A stretch of 44,358 nucleotides of DNA from Gammaproteobacteria bacterium (GCA_025358295.1 JANYJY010000034.1:1-44358), one strand, 5' to 3'. Counted from the first letter of the stretch, positions 33,879-44,358 are shown. The notes: generated by a model from the letters alone, not told the origin. A program made the numbers and translations.

Positions 33879-35368
33879 CAGTCCTCGCGGGTGACGCGCA
33901 GGACTTCTTCGAGCGTGGTTTCGCCCGCCATCACCTTTCTGCGGCCGTCGTCGCGGATGCCCGGGCTCGCCGTGCGTGCATATCGCTCCAAGTCCTGCTC
34001 TGATGAGCCGTCATGGATCATGGTGCGCATGTGATCATCGACCGAGATGAGTTCGTAGATGCCGGTTCGCCCGCGGTAGCCGTTGCCGGGCTCATTGCTG
34101 GGGCGGTACAACTGAACCGGCCCGCCGTTCGAATCGAGGTTGAGCAAACGGCGCTCGTATTCACCGGCCATGAAGGGCTCGCGCGTCTGGGGATTGAGTA
34201 CGCGCACCAGGCGTTGGGCGAGTACCCCGATCAAACTCGACGACAGCAGGAAAGGCTCGATGCCCATGTCGCGCAGGCGCGTAACAGCGCCGACAGCCGT
34301 GTTGGTGTGGAGCGTGGAGAGCACCAAGTGCCCGGTCAAGCTCGCCTGGACGGCGATTTGCGCCGTTTCCAAATCGCGAATTTCGCCGACCATCACCACG
34401 TCGGGGTCCTGTCTCAAGATTGCCCTGAGGCCTCGGGCAAAGGTCATTTCAACCTTGGTATTCACCTGAGTCTGGCCGATGCCGTCGATGTAGTACTCGA
34501 TCGGATCCTCGACCGTCATGACATTGCGGGTGTTGTCGTTGATGCGTTCGAGAGCGGCATACAGAGTGGTGGTCTTTCCCGAGCCGGTGGGTCCGGTCAC
34601 CAGAATGATGCCGTGAGGCTTGTGGATGATATCGTCCATGGTTGCCTGCGTACGCGGGTCCATACCTAGGGACGTGAGTTCGATGCGTCCGGCCTGTTTG
34701 TCCAGCAAGCGCAGTACCACGCGCTCGCCATGACCCGAGGGCAGAGTGGAGACGCGCACGTCGACCGCGCGCCCGGCGATACGCAGTGAAATGCGGCCGT
34801 CCTGCGGCAGGCGCCGTTCCGCGATGTCGAGCTTGGACATGACCTTGATGCGTGAGACCACGAGCGGCGAGACCGCACGCTTGGTCTGCAGCACCTCGCG
34901 CAACACACCGTCGACGCGAAATCGGATCACGAGGCGGTTCTCGTAGGGCTCGATGTGGATGTCCGAGGCATTTTCCTTGACGGCCTGCGTCAACAGCGCA
35001 TTGATCAAGCGGATGATGGGCGCTTCATCATCGCTCTCCAGCAGGTCGGAGGATTCAGGAATATCCTCGGCCAGGTGCGCCAGATCGGTGTTGTCGTCGA
35101 GGCCTTCCAACATCTGCATCGCGGCGCCTGATCCCGCCTCATAGGCGACGCGCAGCAAGGAGTCGAAGGATTCGACGGACACGCGCTCGAGTTTCAGCGG
35201 CACGCCGACGAAGCGGCGCACCTCCGCCAAGCTCTGCGGTGTGACGCCGGGACGGCAAACCGTATCCGCCACTCCGTCGGCAATCCCTCGAACCAATACT
35301 CCATGCCGCTTCGCGAAGGGAAACGACAGTTTCCTTTGGTCCAAGGGCTGATTCAGTTCGGCGTTCAC
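33878..35368 (-). CDS. gspE: Type II secretion system ATPase GspE lacking the zinc cysteines
   Basis: Hexameric cytoplasmic secretion ATPase, 496 residues. N-terminal T2SSE domain, then ASDIHIEPYENRLVIRFRVDG, Walker A GPTGSGKTTT (about residue 257), the Asp box TVEDPIEYYIDGIGQTQVN, Walker B LRQDPDVVMVGEIRD and the His box TGHLVLSTLHTN. The C-terminal zinc module is altered: where GspE normally has two C-P-x-C type pairs, this protein reads VLNPQTREP and YRPSNEPGNGYRGRTG, with no cysteine. The rest is intact, so it should be active. Start is GTG at 35368, overlapping the gspD TGA. Confidence 0.94.
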   Translation of the reverse strand: MNAELNQPLDQRKLSFPFAKRHGVLVRGIADGVADTVCRPGVTPQSLAEVRRFVGVPLKLERVSVESFDSLLRVAYEAGSGAAMQMLEGLDDNTDLAHLAEDIPESSDLLESDDEAPIIRLINALLTQAVKENASDIHIEPYENRLVIRFRVDGVLREVLQTKRAVSPLVVSRIKVMSKLDIAERRLPQDGRISLRIAGRAVDVRVSTLPSGHGERVVLRLLDKQAGRIELTSLGMDPRTQATMDDIIHKPHGIILVTGPTGSGKTTTLYAALERINDNTRNVMTVEDPIEYYIDGIGQTQVNTKVEMTFARGLRAILRQDPDVVMVGEIRDLETAQIAVQASLTGHLVLSTLHTNTAVGAVTRLRDMGIEPFLLSSSLIGVLAQRLVRVLNPQTREPFMAGEYERRLLNLDSNGGPVQLYRPSNEPGNGYRGRTGIYELISVDDHMRTMIHDGSSEQDLERYARTASPGIRDDGRRKVMAGETTLEEVLRVTRED

Positions 35369-37527
35369 GGGCCGGCCGCGTCCTGAGGCGCCTTGGGAGG
35401 CTGAGTTGGGGCAGGCGGCGGCGAGGGTGCGGCCTGCGGCGGCGAAGTATTGGGCATCGCCCCTTGAGGATTCGTGCCCGAAGGTGCAGGTTCAGGCGTG
35501 CCGGATCCCGCAGGAATTGGCGGCACTACGGGTTGCTTCTGGCCTGGCATCAGATTGATGTGTCCGTTGTTCAAATCGTGCTGATGCTGGCGCACCTCGT
35601 TGTACTTTTCTTCGCTGGTGGCCTCCGTCGCGTCTGCGTCGCGCAGAATCCTCGGTCGAATGAAGACGAGCAAATTCTTCTTCTGACGCGAACCGCTGCG
35701 CGATCGGAACAGATTGCCGATGAGCGGGATGGCGCCCAATCCCGGCACCCGATCCTCGCTCTGCTGGACGGTATCCGACATCAGGCCGCCCAGGACGATG
35801 ATGCCGCCGTCCTCGATGAGCACCGTGGTCTTGATGGAGCGCTTGTTGGTGGATATGTCGGCGGAATCCGTGAGCTTGGCGCCCGGCGATGAATCTTCCT
35901 GCTCGATTTTCAGCTGAACCGAATTACCCTCATTGATGTGCGGCGTGACCTTCAAGATGGTGCCCACTTCCTCGCGCTGAATCGTCGTGAAGGGACTGGT
36001 GCTGCCAGCGACACTCTGGGTCGAATTGCTGTAAGACCCCGTGATCAACGGAATCTCCTGCGTTACCTTGACCTCCGCCTCTTCGTTGTTCATGGTGATC
36101 AGCGAGGGAGTGGAGATGATATTGCTGCTGCCGTCGCTGCGCAGAGCCTGCACCAGCGCGGCGAAACCCTTGCCGGTGCTTGCGTTGTACTTGCCGAGCG
36201 CAAACGTGGCGCCGGTGCCGACTGTCTTGCTGTTGATGCTCCCGACGGTGGCGGCCGAAGTGCGGGTGTTTGCGGTCACGCCCACAACTGCCGCGGCTAG
36301 GTCGATGATACTGGTGCCGGCACCGGGGAGGTTCGTCACTCCATAGCCCAGACTGTTGCCGCCATCGAGCAGCCATTGCACGCCAAGATTCGCGCTCTTG
36401 TTGACGTCGACCTCGACGATGATGGCCTCTACTTGGACCTGCGCGCGTCGGATATCGAGCTTGTCGATCACCGTCATCAGCGATTTCATGATCTTGGGCG
36501 GTGCGGTAATGATCAGCGCATTGGTGGCGATGTCGGCCCAGATGGTGACGCTGGCATCCACATTCGACGTGCCGCCGCCGGCGGCGGCGCCTGCCGTAGG
36601 GGTGCCGCCTTGCGCCTTGGCCGTGGCCGTGGCCTGTCCCTTGAGCTTGTCGGCGATTTTCTCCGCGTCGGCATAACGCAGGTAGCGGACCTGAGTATCA
36701 CCACCGCTCGCCAAGGGGGTGTCCATGCTGAGGATCAGTGCCTTGGCCTTCAGGCGCTGCGTCTTCTCGCCGGCAAGAAGGATGCTGTTGGTGCGCTCGT
36801 CGGCGACTATCTTGGCGGACGCGCCGGCGCCCTCGGCGCCTGCGCCTTGGGTCAAAGAATTCACCGTGCGAACCACATCGGCGGCGCCGGCATTGTGCAG
36901 CGGGATGACTTCGACCGGCGCATCGTCGGCTTGGTCCATGCGTTCGACGATTCGGACGATACGGCTCACATTGCTGGCGCGATCGGAAATGATCAATTGG
37001 TTGCCGGCGGCATAGGCGGCGAGCTGACCGTACTGGGGAATGAAGGGCCGCAGAATCGGCACCAGGGCAGCCGCGCTGACATTCCTAACCGAGATGATCT
37101 GGGTCACGATTTCGTCCGAGGTCGAACTGACGTTGGTCGGCAGATCGTTGGCCGGCACTTGCCGCTGATCGGTGTTGGGAATGATCTTGATCACCTTGCC
37201 GGCCGGCACCGCGATGTATCCGTAGACCTGCAGCACGGAGAGGAAGGCCTCATAGAACGCCGCCGGTGACATCGGCGTCGCCGACAGCATGGTGACCTTG
37301 GCATTGACGCGCGGATCAATGATGAAATTCTTGCCGGTGACCTCAGCGACGGCCTGGATGATCTGGCTTAAGTCTGCGTCCTTGTAGTTCGGCGTAATCG
37401 TCGGGCCATCCTGGTTCCTGTTCTGCGACCACGCCGTCATGGTCATCGATAGGAGCATCGCTGCGCTCATCGCCAAGACGGCGGCGATGCGGGCTGTGGG
37501 CTGAGATTTGGTTGCATTCGTCATCAT
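35365..37527 (-). CDS. gspD: Type II secretion system secretin GspD
   Basis: Outer-membrane secretin channel, 720 residues. Signal peptide about residues 1-35 (ending TAWSQ). The N0 domain begins PNYKDADLSQIIQAVAEVTGKNFIIDPRV; N1-N3 follow with a Gly/Ala-rich linker in N3 (GGTPTAGAAAGGGTSN). The secretin domain has VPGLGAIPLIGNLFRS and KKNLLVFIRPRIL. The tail after about residue 655 is Pro/Gln-rich (about 60 residues) where other secretins carry a pilotin-binding S-domain, so pilotin interaction may differ. It lies 40 bp after gspC. Confidence 0.95.
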   Translation of the reverse strand: MMTNATKSQPTARIAAVLAMSAAMLLSMTMTAWSQNRNQDGPTITPNYKDADLSQIIQAVAEVTGKNFIIDPRVNAKVTMLSATPMSPAAFYEAFLSVLQVYGYIAVPAGKVIKIIPNTDQRQVPANDLPTNVSSTSDEIVTQIISVRNVSAAALVPILRPFIPQYGQLAAYAAGNQLIISDRASNVSRIVRIVERMDQADDAPVEVIPLHNAGAADVVRTVNSLTQGAGAEGAGASAKIVADERTNSILLAGEKTQRLKAKALILSMDTPLASGGDTQVRYLRYADAEKIADKLKGQATATAKAQGGTPTAGAAAGGGTSNVDASVTIWADIATNALIITAPPKIMKSLMTVIDKLDIRRAQVQVEAIIVEVDVNKSANLGVQWLLDGGNSLGYGVTNLPGAGTSIIDLAAAVVGVTANTRTSAATVGSINSKTVGTGATFALGKYNASTGKGFAALVQALRSDGSSNIISTPSLITMNNEEAEVKVTQEIPLITGSYSNSTQSVAGSTSPFTTIQREEVGTILKVTPHINEGNSVQLKIEQEDSSPGAKLTDSADISTNKRSIKTTVLIEDGGIIVLGGLMSDTVQQSEDRVPGLGAIPLIGNLFRSRSGSRQKKNLLVFIRPRILRDADATEATSEEKYNEVRQHQHDLNNGHINLMPGQKQPVVPPIPAGSGTPEPAPSGTNPQGAMPNTSPPQAAPSPPPAPTQPPKAPQDAAGP

Positions 37528-37567
37528 GGGTACTCGTATATTGAACGCCTTCGTCCGTCTCTACGTT

Positions 37568-38542
37568 CTAATCCTTCGAATTCTCGGTGTTGACCGCGGG
37601 CGGCGTCGGTGCGCCGTCAGGCGGCATTCCAGCGTTGGAATTTGGGTCGCTGTCCAGGTCCTTGGTCGCCTGCGCCGCCACCTGGGCGATATTCAATGTG
37701 ATGTCCTGCTTCTGGCCGGCGCGCTCGATGGTGACGGTGACATGGTCCGACGTCTGAATGGTGTTGAATACGTCCTGGCTGTGGTGTGGGTCGTCCAGGG
37801 CGGTGCCATTGACCGCAGTGACCAAATCGCCCGGCTTCAAGCCCAGCTTATTGAAGATTTGGCGATTGCGCCCCGGATAGGCGCGAAAGCCGCGAAGTTT
37901 TCCAGCGGTGTTGTCGTAGGACGCGACCACGCGCATGACTTGATCGAGGATGCTGGGATCCTGTTGCACCATGCGGCGGACATTGTCCACCGCCGTCACG
38001 GTGCGGGGATCGACGCCTGCGCGGCGCACCAGCGGCGGGGCATGCATGCCGGGACCCTGCAGCCGGGGCAGCAACAGCGTCTCCAGCGTGCCGGCCCGGT
38101 CCAGAATGACCCGGTCGAGGTACACCGAATGCAGGGTGGCGCCGCTGATGTTGTCGTTCACCGAATAGACCTTCGATGGACCGCCGTTCTCGCTGATGAT
38201 GGCCACGCCTTTTTTCGGATCCTGGGTTGCAATCGTCCCGGCCAGCGCCAGATTGGCGAGCGACTGCGGTGCACTGGAGGGGTCCTGGGTAGCCGGGTCT
38301 GCCGTAAATACCCCAAAGAGATGGGCGGCAACCACCGCCGGCATGTCCACTCCGGTTGGGCGGCTGCGGGACGGCAGGTTGACCTGCGCGGGCTGCGGGG
38401 ACTTCACCGGGGTGCCGCTCAACAGCGAAATGGCGATCCGCGCCAGCTCTACGGCAATGAGCGCCGCCAGCGCAAGCGATGCCAGTCTGGGGCCGTTGCC
38501 TTGCAGACGGGACAGCCATTCATGTGCGCGCGTATCAAGCAT
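37568..38542 (-). CDS. gspC: Type II secretion system protein GspC
   Basis: Inner-membrane clamp protein linking the platform to the secretin, 324 residues. One membrane helix (about residues 20-41, LASLALAALIAVELARIAISLL), a periplasmic homology region (AHLFGVF...LANLALAGTIATQDPKKGVAIISENG, about 73-120) and a C-terminal PDZ-like domain (AYPGRNRQIFNKLGLKPGDLVTAVNGTALDDP, about 220-252). The end is Pro/Asn/Asp-rich. It is the first gene of gspC-D-E-F, with its own promoter upstream. Confidence 0.92.
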   Translation of the reverse strand: MLDTRAHEWLSRLQGNGPRLASLALAALIAVELARIAISLLSGTPVKSPQPAQVNLPSRSRPTGVDMPAVVAAHLFGVFTADPATQDPSSAPQSLANLALAGTIATQDPKKGVAIISENGGPSKVYSVNDNISGATLHSVYLDRVILDRAGTLETLLLPRLQGPGMHAPPLVRRAGVDPRTVTAVDNVRRMVQQDPSILDQVMRVVASYDNTAGKLRGFRAYPGRNRQIFNKLGLKPGDLVTAVNGTALDDPHHSQDVFNTIQTSDHVTVTIERAGQKQDITLNIAQVAAQATKDLDSDPNSNAGMPPDGAPTPPAVNTENSKD

Positions 38543-38572
38543 GTGACTCGTGAATGGTTACCGTGACCGACA

Positions 38573-38602
38573 ATCATACGGGCTATACGCCAGCCCGCTC
38601 AA
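38573..38602 (-). promoter_or_regulatory. gspC-F operon promoter
   Basis: Minus strand TTGAGC (38602-38597), 18-bp spacer, TATGAT (38578-38573), start near 38567, leaving a leader of about 25 nt before the gspC ATG. The spacer contains a GGGCT-N7-AGCCC inverted repeat (38580-38596). Confidence 0.55.
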
Positions 38603-38678
38603 GCATTTGTTTTTGCTTGTTAAAGTAAAGTGACACTGATTGGCGACAGGGAACTTCCTGGGTAAGGTTTGGCCTGCA

Positions 38679-38711
38679 CGTCTTGTAAACCGGCAAGACG
38701 CACCCTATAAA
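38679..38711 (+). promoter_or_regulatory. clpS-clpA promoter with inverted repeat over the -35
   Basis: TTGTAA (38683-38688), 17-bp spacer, TATAAA (38706-38711). A perfect 7-bp inverted repeat CGTCTTG (38679-38685) and CAAGACG (38694-38700) overlaps the -35 element with 15-bp spacing between arm centres, a plausible repressor site. The predicted transcription start is about four bases before the clpS ATG. Confidence 0.65.
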
Positions 38712-38721
38712 CTGATGATTC

Positions 38722-39042
38722 ATGAGTGACATCGAACGTGGGCGGGAAGGAACGGGCTTGGTCGTCGAGGAAGCGGCGCCCAAACTCAAGCGTCCGCCTC
38801 TCTATCAAGTTGTACTGATCAATGACGACTACACTCCCATGGAGTTCGTGGTTGACATCTTGCAGCGCTTCTTTGGGATGGACCGCACCAAGGCAACTCG
38901 CGTTATGCTGGAGGTTCATACCAAGGGCAAAGGAATATGCGGGGTGTTTACTTATGAGATTGCAGAGACCAAGGTGGCCCAGGTGATCGCGTATGCGCGC
39001 CAACATCAGCATCCGCTGATGGCAACGCTAGAAGAGGCATAA
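38722..39042 (+). CDS. clpS: ATP-dependent Clp protease adaptor ClpS
   Basis: Adaptor of 106 residues that binds N-terminal Leu, Phe, Tyr and Trp of N-degron substrates and delivers them to ClpA. The core PPLYQVVLINDDYTPMEFVVDILQRFFGM (about residues 25-53) contains the conserved NDD(Y/F)TPM substrate-pocket loop, followed by the VHTKGKGICGVFTYEIAETKV segment. The N-terminal extension is disordered, as needed for ClpA engagement. There is no Shine-Dalgarno before the ATG and the promoter is immediately upstream. It is one base from clpA. Confidence 0.95.
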   Translation: MSDIERGREGTGLVVEEAAPKLKRPPLYQVVLINDDYTPMEFVVDILQRFFGMDRTKATRVMLEVHTKGKGICGVFTYEIAETKVAQVIAYARQHQHPLMATLEEA

Positions 39043-39043
39043 A

Positions 39044-41332
39044 GTGCTAAGTCAAGAACTTGAGTTTTGCTTGAACGATGCGTTTGCCGGGGCCCGAGAG
39101 GCGCGGCATGAATTCATGACCGTCGAACACCTGCTGCTCGCCATCGTCGATACCCCTAAAGTGCGCGAGGTGCTGAAGTCCTGCGGCGCCGATACCGCCA
39201 AACTTAAGACCGAATTGAAGCAATTCATCGACCAAACCACGCCACGGCTGCCGGCGGGCGAGGATCGGGACGTGCAACCCACTCTGGGGTTCCAGCGCGT
39301 GCTGCAGCGCGCTGTGTTTCATGTCCAATCGAGCGGCAAGAAAGAGGTCACCGTAGCCAATGTGCTGGTGGCGATTTTCAGTGAGAAGCAGTCGCATGCA
39401 GCCTACCTGCTCAGCATGCAGGACGTGTCGCGCCTGGATGTGGTCAATTTCATCGCTCATGGCCTCTCGAAGGCCGGCGGCGAGGAGCGTAGCGAGCGTG
39501 ACGACAGCGGCAGCGCCCCGGATGCCGAGCGCGAGGGTGACGGCGGCGGTAGTGCCTTGGAAAAATACGCCACGAATCTCAACGACTCGGCGCGTCGCGG
39601 CAAGATTGATCCTTTGATCGGCCGCAAGCTCGAGGTCGAACGCACCATCGAGATCTTGTGCCGCCGGCGCAAGAACAATCCCTTGTATGTGGGTGAAGCG
39701 GGCGTCGGTAAAACGGCGATTGCGGAAGGATTGGCCCGCATGATCGTCGAGAACCAGGTACCCGACGTGCTGTTGGATGCCACCATTTATTCTTTAGACA
39801 TGGGTTCGCTGGTCGCCGGCACCAAGTATCGAGGCGATTTCGAGAAGCGCCTTAAAGCAGTGCTCGCCGAGGTCAAGAAGCAGCCCGGAGCCATCCTGTT
39901 CATCGATGAAATTCACACGGTCATCGGCGCCGGTGCGGCTTCGGGCGGCGTGATGGACGCCTCGAACTTGATCAAGCCGGCGCTCGCCAACGGCGATCTG
40001 CGCTGCATCGGGTCGACCACCTACAACGAATATCGCGGGATATTCGAGAAGGACCACGCACTCGCGCGCCGCTTCCAGAAGATCGACATCACCGAGCCTT
40101 CGGTGCAGGACACGGTCGATATTCTGCGCGGATTGAAGACGCGTTACGAAGAGCATCACGGCATCAAGTACGAAGATGATGCGTTGCAAGCCGCGGCGGA
40201 ATTGGCGGCGCGCCATATCAACGACAGGCATATGCCCGACAAGGCCATCGACGTGGTCGATGAAGCGGGCGCGAACCTGCGCCTGCAACCGGTGGAGAAG
40301 CGCGCCAGCTCGGTGACCGTCACGCAGATCGAGAATGTAGTGGCGCGGATTGCGAGAATTCCGCCGAAGAATGTGTCCTTGTCGGATCGGGACGTGCTCA
40401 AGAATTTGGAGCGCAATCTAAAGCTGACGATATTCGGCCAGGACAAGGCAATCGAAGCTCTGTCGGCCGCGATAAAAATGTCGCGTTCGGGCTTGGGCGA
40501 CCAGCGCAAGCCGGTAGGCTCTTTCCTGTTCTCCGGTCCCACGGGCGTCGGCAAGACCGAGGTGACGCGCCAGTTGGCAATCGCCATGGGCGTGGAATTC
40601 GTGCGCTTCGACATGTCTGAATATATGGAAAGGCACACGGTGTCGCGCCTCATCGGCGCGCCGCCCGGTTATGTCGGGTTCGATCAGGGCGGGTTGTTGA
40701 CCGAGGCCATCGCCAAGCATCCACACTGCGTGCTGCTGCTCGATGAAATCGAAAAGGCGCATCCTGACGTCTACAATCTGCTGCTGCAGGTCATGGATCA
40801 CGGCACGCTCACCGACAATAACGGCCGCAAGGCGGATTTCCGCCACGTCATCATCGTGATGACCACCAATGCGGGCGCCGTGGAAATGAGTCGGCCGAGC
40901 ATAGGGTTTACTCAGTCGGACACGGATCCGGACGCGATGGAGGCAATCAAGCGCTTGTTTTCACCTGAATTTCGCAATCGCCTGGATTCCGTCATTCAGT
41001 TCAGCGGGCTTAATCAGGATACGATCGAGCGCGTGGTGGACAAGCTTTTGATCGAGGCCGAGGCGCAACTTGAGCAGAAGCACGTGTCTATCTCCGTGGA
41101 CGAACCAGCGCGCCGCTGGATCGCCAAGAAGGGCTACGACCCCAAGATGGGAGCGCGGCCCATGGCTCGAGTCATCCAGGAGTTCATCAAACGGCCGCTC
41201 GCCGAAGAGCTGTTATTCGGCAAGCTGGTCAACGGCGGGCATGTGGAAGTGACCCTGAGCGATGATGGCGAGAAGCTCAAGCTGGAGACGCGTGCGGCGG
41301 ACCAGCCGGCCCTGTTGTCGCACGAGAGTTAA
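39044..41332 (+). CDS. clpA: ATP-dependent Clp protease ATP-binding subunit ClpA
   Basis: Hexameric AAA+ unfoldase partner of ClpP, 762 residues, class I with two ATPase rings. N-domain residues 1-140 (ClpS docking), D1 with Walker A GEAGVGKTA (about 217) and Walker B ILFIDEIHTVIGAG, D2 with GPTGVGKTE (about 498) and VLLLDEIEKAHPDVYN, and the IGF-type ClpP loop in SIGFTQSD. No ClpB middle domain is present. Start is GTG at 39044, one base after the clpS stop. clpP is not in the window. Confidence 0.96.
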   Translation: MLSQELEFCLNDAFAGAREARHEFMTVEHLLLAIVDTPKVREVLKSCGADTAKLKTELKQFIDQTTPRLPAGEDRDVQPTLGFQRVLQRAVFHVQSSGKKEVTVANVLVAIFSEKQSHAAYLLSMQDVSRLDVVNFIAHGLSKAGGEERSERDDSGSAPDAEREGDGGGSALEKYATNLNDSARRGKIDPLIGRKLEVERTIEILCRRRKNNPLYVGEAGVGKTAIAEGLARMIVENQVPDVLLDATIYSLDMGSLVAGTKYRGDFEKRLKAVLAEVKKQPGAILFIDEIHTVIGAGAASGGVMDASNLIKPALANGDLRCIGSTTYNEYRGIFEKDHALARRFQKIDITEPSVQDTVDILRGLKTRYEEHHGIKYEDDALQAAAELAARHINDRHMPDKAIDVVDEAGANLRLQPVEKRASSVTVTQIENVVARIARIPPKNVSLSDRDVLKNLERNLKLTIFGQDKAIEALSAAIKMSRSGLGDQRKPVGSFLFSGPTGVGKTEVTRQLAIAMGVEFVRFDMSEYMERHTVSRLIGAPPGYVGFDQGGLLTEAIAKHPHCVLLLDEIEKAHPDVYNLLLQVMDHGTLTDNNGRKADFRHVIIVMTTNAGAVEMSRPSIGFTQSDTDPDAMEAIKRLFSPEFRNRLDSVIQFSGLNQDTIERVVDKLLIEAEAQLEQKHVSISVDEPARRWIAKKGYDPKMGARPMARVIQEFIKRPLAEELLFGKLVNGGHVEVTLSDDGEKLKLETRAADQPALLSHES

Positions 41333-41350
41333 GGCGGCGCGCAGCGCCTA

Positions 41351-41370
41351 GAAGGCGATGCGACGCCTTC
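41351..41370. terminator. Weak bidirectional hairpin between clpA and infA
   Basis: A 7-bp stem GAAGGCG/CGCCTTC (41351-41357 with 41364-41370, 6-nt loop) lies in the 43-bp gap between the convergent clpA and infA stops, next to a smaller GGCGC/GCGCC hairpin (41337-41349). No T-run follows on either strand, so efficiency is doubtful. Confidence 0.35.
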
Positions 41371-41375
41371 GAAAT

Positions 41376-41594
41376 CTAACGGCCACGATAAACGATGCGG
41401 CCCTTGGTCAAATCGTAGGGGGTCATCTCTACCGTCACCTGGTCTCCGGTCAAGATTCGGATGTAGTTTTTACGCATCTTTCCTGAAATATGCGCGGTAA
41501 CGACGTGACCGGTTTTGAGTTTGACGCGGAACGTCGTATTGGGCAGGGTCTCGACGACCTCGCCCTCGAATTGAATTGCCTCTTCTTTTGACAT
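41376..41594 (-). CDS. infA: Translation initiation factor IF-1
   Basis: A 72-residue OB-fold factor that binds the 30S A site during initiation. The sequence [21 protein letters not shown]...[38 protein letters not shown] is a textbook IF-1. ATG at 41594 has AAGGA five bases upstream; a longer open frame into the aat 3' end is rejected. A possible promoter is TTGCAT-N17-CACAAT in the 61-bp gap and end of aat. It is convergent with clpA, as in Escherichia coli. Confidence 0.97.
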   Translation of the reverse strand: MSKEEAIQFEGEVVETLPNTTFRVKLKTGHVVTAHISGKMRKNYIRILTGDQVTVEMTPYDLTKGRIVYRGR

Positions 41595-41655
41595 GCGTCC
41601 TTGTGGTATGCGGGAAACCGGGCGCATTGTGCATAAAGCCCTCTGGTAATGCAAT

Positions 41656-42350
41656 TTACGACGATCTCGCCCAGGTTTCGGTGGGGGTGCGCCGGGCATA
41701 ACGATGCAATAAAGCCACAAACTGGCTGCGCGACACCTCACGAGCGCCCAACGACGCCAAATGGGAGCTGGCCACCTGGCAGTCGATTAGCTGGATGTCT
41801 CGTGCGAGGCACTCATCGACCAAGCGCGCCAGGGCCACTTTGGAGGCATCGCGGCCCACACTGAACATGGATTCACCGAAAAATACCTGCCCGAGCTTAA
41901 TGCCGTACAACCCCCCCACCAGCTGGCCGGCTTCGTAGGTCTCGACGGAGTGACCGTACCCCATGGCGTGCAATTGCTCGTAGGAGGCGATCATGTCGCG
42001 GTTCAGCCAAGTATCGGGCCCGCCGCGCCGGGGTCCGGCGCAAGCACGAATGGTCGCGCCGAACGCGTGATCGAGGCGAGTTTCATAGCTGCCGTTGCGC
42101 AGCGTCTTGCTCAGGCTGCGCGAGCACTTGAACTCTCCGGGATACAAGACCATGCGCGGATCCGGCGACCACCAGAGGATCGGCTGCTGCGCCGAGTACC
42201 AGGGGAAAACGCCGCGCTCATAGGCGGCCAGCAGTCGCGCCGGGCTTAAGTCGCCGCCGGCCGCGAGCAGGCCGGGAGGCTCGGAAAGAGCATTGTCCAA
42301 CGGCGGAAACCAGTTCGGATCCGCGTGTTCTCCCAGCCAGATGAGCCTGC

Positions 42351-42354
<4 letters not shown>
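41656..42354 (-). CDS. aat: Leucyl/phenylalanyl-tRNA--protein transferase Aat (likely CTG start)
   Basis: Adds Leu or Phe from aminoacyl-tRNA to N-terminal Lys/Arg, creating degrons read by ClpS. Core motifs: [62 protein letters not shown] and [15 protein letters not shown]. The first standard start, TTG at 42300, would remove the conserved N-terminal strand. In frame upstream, [20 protein letters not shown] follows a CTG at 42354, restoring the normal length (232 against 234 residues in Escherichia coli). That CTG overlaps the preceding stop as CTGA, and GAGGA lies nine bases upstream. The function is secure; the start is inference. Confidence 0.92.

Positions 42355-44358
<2,004 letters not shown>

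Noticed and set aside
36376-37269. 297-codon plus-strand frame opposite gspD
   Set aside because: Antisense shadow; gspD on the minus strand shows all secretin motifs.

Overview
This window reads as a single stretch of chromosomal core genome from a GC-rich (roughly 60%) gammaproteobacterium. The evidence is the gene orders rne | rluC | maf | yceD-rpmF-plsX-fabH and clpS-clpA-infA-aat-trxB, a LexA box of the CTGT-N8-ACAG type, separate LolC and LolE proteins, an ExbBD-MsbA-LpxK-KdsB block and a type II secretion cluster. The lexA-imuA-imuB-dnaE2 cassette and an alanine-zipper lipoprotein suggest a Xanthomonadales/Nevskiales/Steroidobacter-like lineage. That placement is inference; no rRNA is present. 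I saw no tRNA, insertion sequence, prophage or CRISPR.

Layout. 1-3001 (-): transcription-repair coupling factor mfd, cut by the window edge, preceded by a small exported protein (3094-3381). 3505-6739 (+): lolC-lolE-lolD lipoprotein-sorting ABC system, tail to tail with a DUF2062 membrane protein. 7428-12716 (+): exbB-exbD-msbA-lpxK-trm112-kdsB-phosphatase, an LPS core/lipid A block. 12952-13761: a DUF4184 membrane protein. 13775-16291 (-): rne with a long structured leader, divergent from rluC (16739-17821). 17850-21285: maf (-) divergent from yceD-rpmF-plsX-fabH (+). 21362-21679 (-): Lpp/OprI-like lipoprotein. 21937-23895 (-): Tat-exported spermidine-dehydrogenase-like flavoprotein, divergent from the SOS mutasome operon lexA-imuA-imuB-dnaE2 (24004-29884). 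29975-32247: gluconate-dehydrogenase-subunit-3 plus GMC flavoprotein. 32244-38542 (-): small acidic protein and gspC-D-E-F. 38722-41332 (+): clpS-clpA. 41376-44358 (-): trxB-DUF482-aat-infA.

How genes work together: the lol, exbBD/msbA/lpxK/kdsB, lipoprotein and gsp genes all concern the outer membrane. ClpS/ClpA/Aat form the bacterial N-degron pathway. LexA/ImuA/ImuB/DnaE2 form a self-regulated mutagenic repair module.

No wholly new multi-gene system is evident. The most unusual signals are: (i) pervasive stop/start overlaps of the form NTGA in all four versions, including two genes (LMW phosphatase and aat) whose family N-termini can only be recovered from a CTG start; (ii) two genes (yceD, clpS) with well-spaced sigma70 promoters so close that the mRNA should be leaderless or nearly so; (iii) a ~366-nt rne leader in which a hairpin repeats the sequence next to the start codon; (iv) a five-codon leader ORF overlapping the rluC start; (v) a GspE lacking all four zinc cysteines; and (vi) a DUF482/FemAB-like acyltransferase embedded between trxB and aat.
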